5,084 bases of DNA. Origin: Flavobacteriales bacterium. GTDB lineage: Bacteria; Bacteroidota; Bacteroidia; Flavobacteriales; Flavobacteriaceae. The stretch lies in NCBI GenBank assembly GCA_015494775.1, contig WGAP01000090.1, positions 1 to 5,084 on the forward strand, given 5' to 3'. Within the stretch, counting starts at the first letter, position 1. Every line of letters begins with the position of its first letter. Shown here piece after piece: positions 1-5,084 of the stretch. The notes under the pieces are model-generated. The model did no database searches. It saw only the letters and a list, made by a program, of their open reading frames with translations, and had not been told where the DNA came from. Both the position numbers and the translations under genes were made by a program.

Positions 1-370
1 GACCGAAGGGCTTGCGAAGCCGCGAAGGGAAACAAGGCGCGGCTTTGGCATCGGCCCCTGAAAGCCGCAGGTTCCCGAAGCAGGCGAAGAAGACCGCAGC
101 TGCCGAGCGTAGCGAGGCGGCAAGGGCTTCGTAGCCCGCGGAACAAGACAAGGGGCGCCGGCGCCGCGCGAAAGCGCGGGGCCGGCGGCGCAAAAAAAAC
201 GGTGGAATTTTGCTTGTCAAAACGTAGCAAAATCGGTAAATCCCGTATCAATGCTTTTGCGCTAAACTTTTTTGCGCCGCCGGCAGCGGAATTTTCATTC
301 CGCCGCCGGCGCCCCGACGGCTTGTGGAGCCGCGTAGAGACGCCGACAGGGCGGCTCGGAGCGCCATTAA
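1..370. other. GC-rich non-coding region packed with small hairpins
   Basis: I find no convincing gene here. The stretch is far more GC-rich than the rest of the window and is crowded with short perfect palindromes. Examples are GGCTT-gcg-AAGCC (9-21), an 8-bp stem GCGGCTTT/AAAGCCGC (39-46 with 61-68), GGGCT-tcgt-AGCCC (124-137) and CGGCT-tgtgg-AGCCG (318-332). Three of these share a loose SGGCTnnnnnAGCC pattern followed by GCG, so they may be degenerate copies of one unit. Plus frame 1 stays open from the left edge to about 378, but it has no ATG and encodes an Arg/Ala/Gly/Pro-rich string typical of non-coding GC-rich DNA. The region lies downstream of the minus-strand operon and may include its 3' untranslated region. 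Confidence 0.6.
152..315. repeat. Nested inverted repeat with GC-rich arms and AT-rich core
   Basis: Two pairs of perfect inverted arms are almost concentric. The outer arms are GGGGCGCCGGCG (152-163) and CGCCGGCGCCCC (304-315). The inner arms are GCCGGCGGCGCAAAAAA (181-197) and its 17-base reverse complement (268-284). The arms enclose an AT-rich core of about 70 bp (198-267). The core has its own 8-bp stem, ATTTTGCT (207-214) with AGCAAAAT (226-233). Each side can also fold locally. Positions 156-187 form a stem with one G-G mismatch and a GAAA loop. Positions 278-292 pair with 297-311, with one A-C mismatch and a four-base loop that reads GAAA on the minus strand. Plausible identities are a non-autonomous palindromic element (MITE/REP-like), or a structured 3' end for the operon that finishes at 371. 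No coding capacity or recognisable transposase end was seen. Confidence 0.6.
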
Positions 371-1486
371 TTACATCTTGAATTTACGCCCCTTCCAACG
401 AATGGGAAAGGGCAACCAAACGGCCAAAAATACCAATAAATACAGTAGCGGCGTAATCAGGTAGAAAAGCACGTCGCACCAAACGGGAACCCGGTAGGCG
501 GACGTTTTGCGGAATTTTTGCCCGAATACGTATTCGTTGACCCACCACAACAAATTGGCAATGAGCCAATAAAGCGGCGCTCCCAAACCCAAAAAGAAAC
601 CCGCAAAAAGCAAACTTTGCCCCATTGCCCACCGGCGAATGTCCGCATCCTGCATACGCCGCGTCTTACGGGCCCATCGCAGGCGTTGGCCCAGCAAGGC
701 CCCAAAGCCCGATTCGGCATCCGTGCGCACTATGAGTTCCGGCTGCAAACCCAATGGAAGGATTTCGCCGGGAAAACGGCGTTTCCAAGCCAGTAGCAAA
801 TACATATCGTCGCCACCGGCCACATCGGGCGCTTCGGCAAAACCTTTCAAGGCATCGAAGCGGTCGCGACGAAAAAGCAAATGGGCCCCGTTGGCCATCA
901 AGGACTTGCCGCAGAGGGCCGAAAAACGGGTGAGCGATTGCAGACGAATGTTTTCCCATTGTTGCCATCGGCCCCAAAATCCTTTGCGGGACGGAAGTAT
1001 GGCTACGGGCCCGGGCCGGAATGTAGCTTCGGGACGGGCAAGCAGCTCGGTTTTGAGCGCACGGAAATAATGGGGCGGCACCTGTGTGTCGGCATCCAGG
1101 AGCAATATCCAACGCCCTTTGGCGGCGGCAATGCCCCGGGTTTGGGCGTCGCGTTTGGGCGAAGCGCTCTGCCTTTGGGATGTAAGCAGTTTGAAATCCA
1201 AGCCGGTGGCATTCCGGCGAAAAATGTCGGCCGAATCGTCCTGCGAAAAGTCATCCACACCGATGACTTCCACGGGATAGTCTGCGGGCAAAGCACGCTT
1301 CAATGATTGCAGTAGGACAGGTAAATTTTTCGCTTCGTTGCGGAAAGGAATGACGATGCTCAACGAAAGTTGTTCCGGCCGCTTGCGGGCAGCAAGTTGC
1401 GGCATTTTACAAAGTCGTAACCGGTGAAGTTTGTAAGCATAAAACACCACCACCGCCATCCACAACAAGCCGGTGATTTCATACAT
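371..1486 (-). CDS. GT2-family membrane glycosyltransferase
   Basis: This 371-residue family 2 (GT-A fold) glycosyltransferase probably transfers a sugar from a nucleotide donor to a lipid-linked or envelope acceptor at the inner membrane. Visible motifs, in order: an N-terminal membrane segment (about 6-18), the nucleotide-binding start SIVIPFRNEA (about 43-52), VDD (77-79), the metal-binding DAD (131-133), GGDD (224-227, the usual catalytic Asp region) and QRLRW (267-271, the Q-x-x-R-W signature of processive GT2 enzymes). Two hydrophobic stretches follow (about 290-315 and 337-360), then a basic tail. I place the start at 1486 because the upstream gene's stop (TGA, 1479-1481) overlaps this ATG by 8 bp. 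The frame is open further upstream, to 1591, but only over the neighbour's coding sequence. Donor and acceptor cannot be read from the sequence; a hyaluronan/cellulose-synthase-like or lipid glycosyltransferase role is equally possible. Confidence 0.87.
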   Translation of the reverse strand: MYEITGLLWMAVVVFYAYKLHRLRLCKMPQLAARKRPEQLSLSIVIPFRNEAKNLPVLLQSLKRALPADYPVEVIGVDDFSQDDSADIFRRNATGLDFKLLTSQRQSASPKRDAQTRGIAAAKGRWILLLDADTQVPPHYFRALKTELLARPEATFRPGPVAILPSRKGFWGRWQQWENIRLQSLTRFSALCGKSLMANGAHLLFRRDRFDALKGFAEAPDVAGGDDMYLLLAWKRRFPGEILPLGLQPELIVRTDAESGFGALLGQRLRWARKTRRMQDADIRRWAMGQSLLFAGFFLGLGAPLYWLIANLLWWVNEYVFGQKFRKTSAYRVPVWCDVLFYLITPLLYLLVFLAVWLPFPIRWKGRKFKM

Positions 1487-2342
1487 AACCGCATTTTTTA
1501 CGGGTCCAAAGCAAAATTTGCCCCGCCAATACGGGTAACAAGGTGTTCCAAAACCACATCCACAAAACCACGGCCGCCACTTCGGGCGCATTGTAACCCA
1601 AAGGGCCGAATTGCCATAGCCCTACGCTTCCTTTTACGGGTATATCCCAACCGAAGGCCAAAGGCATCAAGGACGACCACAGGTAATACAAAGCCGTATG
1701 CCGTGCCAGCAGGGCGGGCGAGGTACCAGGATGCACACGATGAAGCAGCCAAAGCATCATTCCGGCAAAAAGCAAATAACGTAGTAGCGCAAAACCGGCC
1801 AGTTGCATTCCGTAGCGGATCTTTCCGGCCGGCATTTTACGCGCACGCAAAACCGGGGGAACCGCAGCCGCACTTCCCCATAGCCAAATTCCGTTTTGAA
1901 GCGCTACCAGTCCCATCAGTAGCGTAACGGCCATTTGACTGAATTGCTGATAACTCACGGCCCGAAATACCCCGCGCGGATTGCTGTAAAACCACCTTTT
2001 CCCGGGCCACTCGCCACCCGATGCCGGCGTAAAAGCCGACCAGGCAAAGCTTTTCAATTGTTGGCAGGCGGCGTTTTTCCAACCCAACGGATGATAGCGC
2101 CCTACGGCTGCTTTCCACTGGCCTATGCGTAGCATCCAATTGCCGCCGGCAAGTAGCAAACTTCCAATCCAAAGCCACGGGTCGGAAGGACGGAGCAAGT
2201 GGCCGAAGGCCGCCCAGCGGTCGGCTTGGCCCCGGCCGTGCACAAGCAAAAAGATGATGCCCGCCACGCCCGCCACATAAGGCGCCATACGCCGTAGCCG
2301 GTGATAAAGGTGATTTAGCGGAATTATCGTAATTTTAGCCAT
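1479..2342 (-). CDS. LPG-synthase-TM / UPF0104 flippase-like membrane protein
   Basis: This is a 287-residue, Trp-rich polytopic inner-membrane protein with roughly six or more hydrophobic segments (about 19-34, 56-71, 136-158, 181-201, 215-231 and 255-280). The family call rests on resemblance to the LPG_synthase_TM/UPF0104 (AglD-like) pattern. I see NWMLRIGQWK (68-77), FTPASGGEWPGKR (104-116), which matches the family's FTP-x-R-x-GE-x-x-GR loop, and VKGSVGLWQFGPLGYN (236-251) near the end. The family includes the transmembrane half of MprF, but here the soluble aminoacyl-transferase domain is absent, so lysyl-PG synthesis is not implied. Pairing with an overlapping glycosyltransferase suggests handling of a lipid-linked sugar. 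The ATG at 2342 is preferred. The frame stays open upstream to 2561, but that extension lies over ruvC and has unlike composition. A Met at 2288 is an alternative start. Confidence 0.75.
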   Translation of the reverse strand: MAKITIIPLNHLYHRLRRMAPYVAGVAGIIFLLVHGRGQADRWAAFGHLLRPSDPWLWIGSLLLAGGNWMLRIGQWKAAVGRYHPLGWKNAACQQLKSFAWSAFTPASGGEWPGKRWFYSNPRGVFRAVSYQQFSQMAVTLLMGLVALQNGIWLWGSAAAVPPVLRARKMPAGKIRYGMQLAGFALLRYLLFAGMMLWLLHRVHPGTSPALLARHTALYYLWSSLMPLAFGWDIPVKGSVGLWQFGPLGYNAPEVAAVVLWMWFWNTLLPVLAGQILLWTRKKCGYV

Positions 2343-2364
2343 ATAAACGCTAGCTGTGGCGGAA

Positions 2365-2934
2365 ATGCAAAATACGAAAAAAAACAAGGACGATTGGATT
2401 ATTATGGGCGTGGATCCGGGCACCATCATTATGGGTTTCGGCATCATACGCATAAGCGGCGGCAAACCCCTTTTGGTGCTGATGGACCATTTGATGTTGA
2501 GCAAATACGATAACCATGCCTTGCGGCTCAAAAAGATTTTTGAACGAAGCCGGCAACTCATCGACCGGTATTTGCCCGATGAAATAGCGCTCGAAGCGCC
2601 TTTTTATGGCAAAAACGTCCAATCGATGCTCAAATTGGGCCGGGCGCAGGGCGTGGTGATGGCCGCGGCCTTGGATAGGGATATTCCCGTGATTGAATAC
2701 AGCCCCAAAAAGGTCAAAATGGCCGTTACGGGCAACGGAAATGCGTCCAAAGAACAAGTGGCCGGCATGGTGCGCACGCTGATGAACATCCGCCAACTTC
2801 CCGACCGCTTGGATGCGTCGGATGCTTTGGCCGTGGCTTTGTGTCATTTCTACAACCGGAACAATGCCAAGGGACGGGCCAAATATTCGGGTTGGAAAAG
2901 TTTTATCAAAAACAATCCCGGCAGGGTGGAGTAG
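2365..2934 (+). CDS. ruvC: Crossover junction endodeoxyribonuclease RuvC
   Basis: RuvC is the dimeric resolvase that cuts Holliday junctions symmetrically, working with the RuvAB branch-migration motor in recombinational repair in the cytoplasm. Counting from the ATG at 2365 (189 residues, the usual family size), all four acidic catalytic positions are present. They are D17 in GVDPGT, E77 in ALEAPFYGKN, and D150 and D153 in LDASDALAVALCH, equivalent to E. coli D7, E66, D138 and D141. The DNA-contacting stretch VTGNGNASKEQV also matches the family. An in-frame GTG at 2356 would add three residues. I prefer the ATG, although an ATG at 2404, just before GVDPGT, cannot be excluded. The gene is transcribed away from the membrane-protein operon, so its promoter must lie inside the neighbour's 5' coding region. 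No good TAnnTTTG element was found there; the nearest is TAATTTTA at 2330-2337. Confidence 0.95.
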   Translation: MQNTKKNKDDWIIMGVDPGTIIMGFGIIRISGGKPLLVLMDHLMLSKYDNHALRLKKIFERSRQLIDRYLPDEIALEAPFYGKNVQSMLKLGRAQGVVMAAALDRDIPVIEYSPKKVKMAVTGNGNASKEQVAGMVRTLMNIRQLPDRLDASDALAVALCHFYNRNNAKGRAKYSGWKSFIKNNPGRVE

Positions 2935-3088
2935 GGATTTTTCATAAAATTTATATGGGAAAATAAAATAATGTTTGAATTTTGTATTAGTCAAAATAAA
3001 TAATTTCCGTTTTTTTTGTTATTTATTGAAGATTATACACATAAGAAAATCGGCCGGATCAAATGCGGATTTCAATTCCAAAAATTCC
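2935..3088. other. AT-rich spacer after ruvC
   Basis: This spacer is AT-rich, in contrast to the flanking genes, and no ORF with credible composition was seen. A weak A/T stem ATTTTG/CAAAAT (2979-2984 with 2992-2997) is followed, after 12 bases, by eight T residues (3010-3017). The stem is too weak and too far away to call a terminator with confidence, so where ruvC transcription ends is open. Confidence 0.5.
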
Positions 3089-3096
3089 TATATTTG
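3089..3096 (+). promoter_or_regulatory. Candidate Bacteroidota -7 element (TATATTTG)
   Basis: TATATTTG is a perfect match to the Bacteroidota TAnnTTTG -7 consensus and sits 18 bp before the ATG at 3115. That would give a leader of about a dozen bases. No good TTTG -33 box is found at the expected 19-21 bp spacing, which lowers confidence. It would drive the small protein and probably the tRNA behind it. Confidence 0.5.
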
Positions 3097-3114
3097 CGCC
3101 AACAAAAGCACGGC

Positions 3115-3387
3115 ATGATGGCAACAAGTATCCGCGACCTTAAAAAAGAACTCAAATACGCCTTCGGCAGTCTGATTGATCAGGTTTTGCTCATTCAATT
3201 GGCATCGGACAAGGACAATAAATCCACCGGTGCATTGATCAACGAAATATTGGACGTTTACGAAGAATTTTTGGGCAAGGTAAACGCCCACCGCAAGGCG
3301 GAAGACAAAAAAGCTTACTTCAAACAACTCAACGCGGAAATCCGTGCCAAACTAAGTGAGTTTCAGGACAAAATCAACCAATTGTAA
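3115..3387 (+). CDS. Small conserved-type hypothetical protein (90 aa)
   Basis: I recognise no named family. From the ATG at 3115 it is a 90-residue, highly charged protein (an ATG at 3118 gives 89). It has no signal peptide or membrane segment and is predicted to be almost wholly alpha-helical. Helices probably span about 5-26 (IRDLKKELKYAFGSLIDQV), 33-58 (a Glu/Leu-rich stretch with EILDVYEEFLGKVN) and 59-90 (KKAYFKQLNAEIRAKLSEFQ). From memory, similar small proteins with a KKAHFK...L/IN..L ending occur in other Bacteroidota, without assigned function. The frame is open back to a TTG at 3016, but a TATATTTG promoter-like element at 3089-3096 lies inside that extension, which favours 3115. 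A tRNA gene begins one base after the stop codon, so the two are likely cotranscribed. Confidence 0.75.
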   Translation: MMATSIRDLKKELKYAFGSLIDQVLLIQLASDKDNKSTGALINEILDVYEEFLGKVNAHRKAEDKKAYFKQLNAEIRAKLSEFQDKINQL

Positions 3388-3388
3388 A

Positions 3389-3461
3389 GCCACCTTAGCT
3401 CAGTTGGTAGAGCAGCTCACTCGTAATGAGCAGGCCGCGGGTTCGAGTCCCGTGGGTGGCT
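3389..3461 (+). tRNA. tRNA-Thr (anticodon CGT)
   Basis: A complete 73-nt cloverleaf can be drawn. The acceptor stem is GCCACCT/GGGTGGC with one T-G wobble. The D arm is GCTC/GAGC around AGTTGGTA. The anticodon stem is GCTCA/TGAGC with loop CTCGTAA, placing CGT at 3422-3424 after T33. The variable loop is AGGCC, and the T arm is GCGGG-TTCGAGT-CCCGT. Anticodon CGU reads ACG, hence threonine. The discriminator base is U, and the 3' CCA is not encoded (CGG follows), so it must be added after transcription. It starts one base after the preceding stop codon, with no promoter of its own visible, and an intrinsic terminator follows. Confidence 0.96.
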
Positions 3462-3466
3462 CGGAG

Positions 3467-3498
3467 GGCTTCCGGTCATTGCCGGAGGCCTTTTTTTT
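3467..3498 (+). terminator. Rho-independent terminator after tRNA-Thr
   Basis: A 9-bp GC-rich stem GGCTTCCGG (3467-3475) pairs with CCGGAGGCC (3482-3490), with one T-G wobble and a six-base loop. Eight T residues follow at once (3491-3498). It begins five bases after the tRNA and likely ends the small-ORF/tRNA transcript, separating it from the next gene's promoter. Confidence 0.93.
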
Positions 3499-3518
3499 GG
3501 CAATAAATGACCAAATCA

Positions 3519-3549
3519 TTTGTCGGGGAATGCCAAGTTTTTATATTTG
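3519..3549 (+). promoter_or_regulatory. Bacteroidota-type promoter of the nagB-like gene
   Basis: TTTG at 3519-3522 and TATATTTG at 3542-3549 are separated by 19 bp. This matches the Bacteroidota primary-sigma consensus (TTTG, 19-21 bp, TAnnTTTG). It lies 18 bp before the ATG at 3568 and just after the tRNA terminator. No Shine-Dalgarno sequence is seen in the short AT-rich leader, which is usual for the phylum. Confidence 0.8.
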
Positions 3550-3567
3550 TCAAAATTCATCATTATT

Positions 3568-5084
3568 ATGAAAAGCATTACGTATCAACAACCGGGGCAA
3601 GTGGAAGAAACGCGTTATGAACGCATTCACAATGTGGTATTTGACAGCGACAAGGAAGGTTCCCTGGCCGTAGCCCGGGAAATGGCCGATTTAATTCGTC
3701 GAAAGGCCGAAAAAAACGAATATGCCGTTTTGGGATTGGCTACGGGCGCATCGCCCATCAAAGTGTATGACGAACTGGTGCGTATGCACAGGGAGGAAGG
3801 ATTGAGTTTCAAAAACGTGGTTACCTTCAACCTGGACGAATACTATCCCATGCAACCCGAAAACGTGAATTCCTACCATTACTACATGCAGCAATATTTG
3901 TTCAAGCATGTGGACATTCCGCCCGAACATATTTTTATTCCCGACGGAAACGTGTCCTTGGAAAATCTGGATGAATATTGCCGGTGGTATGAGGAAAAAA
4001 TCAAGGAATTCGGCGGTTTGGATTTTCAACTTTTGGGTATCGGACGTTCGGGACATATCGGTTTTAACGAACCGGGGTCCAATATCAATTCACGAACGCG
4101 GCTCATTACCTTGTCCTACATCACGCGTGTGGATGCGGCACCCGCTTTTCACGGATTGAACAACGTGCCGCGTAAGGCCATTACCATGGGTATTGCCACC
4201 ATTATGGAAGCCAAGCGTATTGTGCTTTTGGCCTGGTCCAAGAAAAAAGCCGACATTATCAAAAAAACGGTCGAAGGTGATATTACGGACGATATTCCTG
4301 CCACCTATTTGCAAAAACATCCGCAAACCACCTTTGTATTGGACACCGAAGCGGCATCGAAACTGACGCGTATCGATACGCCTTGGCTGGTCAAGGAAGT
4401 GGAATGGACGCCCAAAATGACCAAAAAGGCCGTGATTTGGCTCAGCGAAAAAACCGATTTGCCCATCCTTAAACTCACCGATAACGAATACAATCAACAT
4501 TCCCTTTCGGGCTTGATTGCCCACTACGGTTCGGCGTATGATTTGAACATCGACGTGTTCAATTTGGTCCAGCATACCATCACCGGTTGGCCCGGCGGCA
4601 AGCCCAATGCCGACGACAGCAACCGTCCCGAACGGGCCAAGCCGTTTCCCAAGCGGGTTTTGGTGTTCAGCCCGCATCCCGACGATGATGTGATTTCCAT
4701 GGGCGGCACTTTGGACCGGCTTGTGGAACAGGGACACGAAGTGCATGTGGCCTATCAGGTGGCCGGTTACAGTGCGGTTTCGGACGAGGAAGCATTGAAA
4801 TTTTTGGAAGTCAATAACTTTTTGGGTTTTAGCAATGAAGAAATCAATCGATTGATGGCCGAATTGCAACAGGAGAACCGCATTTCCGACACCGACCTGC
4901 TCAAAAAACTCAAGGCCAGTATCCGCCGGGCCGAGGCCATTGCCGCCTTGCGCTTTTTGGGCGTTAAAGTGAATAATATCCACTTTTTGGATTTGCCCTT
5001 CTACGATGCACCTGAAATTCACAAACGCCATATCAGCGAAGCCGATATACGGATTATGGAAAATATCATCGACCTGGTCAAACC
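3568..5084 (+). CDS. nagB: Glucosamine-6-phosphate deaminase-like protein fused to PIG-L/LmbE deacetylase domain (3' end missing)
   Basis: The frame is open for 505 codons and leaves the window; family members I recall reach about 640 residues. Residues about 15-270 are a NagB/6-phosphogluconolactonase-type domain. It has the phosphate-binding GLATGASP (56-63), TFNLDEYYPM with D90 equivalent to the E. coli catalytic base D72, and GIGRSGHIGFNEPGS (157-171), which holds H163 and E168 (E. coli H143 and E148). HGLNNVPRKAITMGIATI and the LQKHPQT stretch also fit. E. coli D141 is replaced by S161. After a linker (about 271-360), a PIG-L/LmbE zinc-deacetylase domain begins with VLVFSPHPDDDVISMGG. 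H370 and D373 would bind zinc and D372 would be the base; the third zinc His would lie beyond the window. NagB converts GlcN6P to fructose-6-phosphate and ammonia, and PIG-L domains deacetylate GlcNAc-type substrates. The fusion therefore suggests GlcNAc use, but neither activity is proven. Confidence 0.88.
   Translation, partial: MKSITYQQPGQVEETRYERIHNVVFDSDKEGSLAVAREMADLIRRKAEKNEYAVLGLATGASPIKVYDELVRMHREEGLSFKNVVTFNLDEYYPMQPENVNSYHYYMQQYLFKHVDIPPEHIFIPDGNVSLENLDEYCRWYEEKIKEFGGLDFQLLGIGRSGHIGFNEPGSNINSRTRLITLSYITRVDAAPAFHGLNNVPRKAITMGIATIMEAKRIVLLAWSKKKADIIKKTVEGDITDDIPATYLQKHPQTTFVLDTEAASKLTRIDTPWLVKEVEWTPKMTKKAVIWLSEKTDLPILKLTDNEYNQHSLSGLIAHYGSAYDLNIDVFNLVQHTITGWPGGKPNADDSNRPERAKPFPKRVLVFSPHPDDDVISMGGTLDRLVEQGHEVHVAYQVAGYSAVSDEEALKFLEVNNFLGFSNEEINRLMAELQQENRISDTDLLKKLKASIRRAEAIAALRFLGVKVNNIHFLDLPFYDAPEIHKRHISEADIRIMENIIDLVK

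Noticed and set aside
1..132. Plus-strand frame 3 open from the left edge to a TAG at 132, possible C-terminal tail of a Lys/Ala-rich protein
   Set aside because: The fragment is too short and low in complexity to tell from chance, with no recognisable domain. It would need the sequence to the left of the window.
278..311. Strong hairpin below the glycosyltransferase stop as an intrinsic terminator
   Set aside because: On the minus strand the stem is followed by GCAAAAAAG rather than a T-tract, so it does not fit a Rho-independent terminator. It is treated as part of the inverted repeat.
1..378. Plus-strand frame 1 open from the left edge to a TGA at about 376-378
   Set aside because: It has no ATG, encodes an Arg/Ala/Gly/Pro-rich string, and runs straight through strong inverted repeats. 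GC richness alone explains the lack of stops.
2979..3017. Possible ruvC terminator: A/T stem plus T-run
   Set aside because: The stem has only one G-C pair, and the T-run begins 12 bases after it.
3389..3498. tRNA 3' end as an integration (att) site of a mobile island
   Set aside because: No integrase and no direct repeat of the tRNA 3' end were seen, and the next gene is a housekeeping-type metabolic gene with its own promoter.
3356..3571. 71-codon plus-strand open frame spanning the tRNA
   Set aside because: It reads through the tRNA-Thr and its terminator, so it is a chance frame.
4090..5031. 313-codon open frame on the minus strand
   Set aside because: It lies wholly antisense to the NagB-PIG-L gene, which has clear family motifs in frame across the same stretch. 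Its His/Gly/Phe/Gln-rich composition is typical of a shadow frame.

Overview
The window looks like a chromosomal segment of a Bacteroidota bacterium (Cytophaga/Flavobacteria/Saprospiria-like; I do not go lower). Two signs support this. Gene starts lack Shine-Dalgarno sequences, and a clear Bacteroidota-type promoter (TTTG, 19 bp, TATATTTG) precedes the last gene. That last gene is also a long NagB protein fused to a PIG-L/LmbE deacetylase domain, an architecture I associate with this phylum.

Layout. Positions 1-370 hold no convincing gene. The stretch is GC-rich, crowded with short hairpins and contains a nested inverted repeat of about 164 bp around an AT-rich core. Positions 371-2342 are a two-gene minus-strand operon: a multi-pass LPG-synthase-TM/UPF0104 (flippase-like) membrane protein, then a GT2 glycosyltransferase with C-terminal membrane segments. 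Their reading frames overlap by 8 bp. Divergent from it, with 22 bp between the preferred start codons, is ruvC (2365-2934, plus strand). A 180-bp AT-rich spacer carries a candidate promoter at its end. It is followed by a conserved-looking 90-residue protein of unknown function (3115-3387) and, one base after its stop codon, tRNA-Thr(CGT) (3389-3461). A strong intrinsic terminator (3467-3498) closes this unit. The NagB-PIG-L gene starts at 3568 and runs off the right edge after 505 codons.

How the genes work together. The two membrane-associated proteins probably act on the same lipid-linked or envelope glycan. RuvC is the Holliday junction resolvase housekeeping gene. The NagB-PIG-L protein points to amino-sugar (GlcN6P/GlcNAc) metabolism. 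The small protein and tRNA-Thr appear to share one transcript. I see no mobile element, CRISPR array or defence system. The least ordinary items are the palindromic GC-rich block, the replaced catalytic-triad Asp in the NagB domain, and the one-base spacing between the small ORF and the tRNA.
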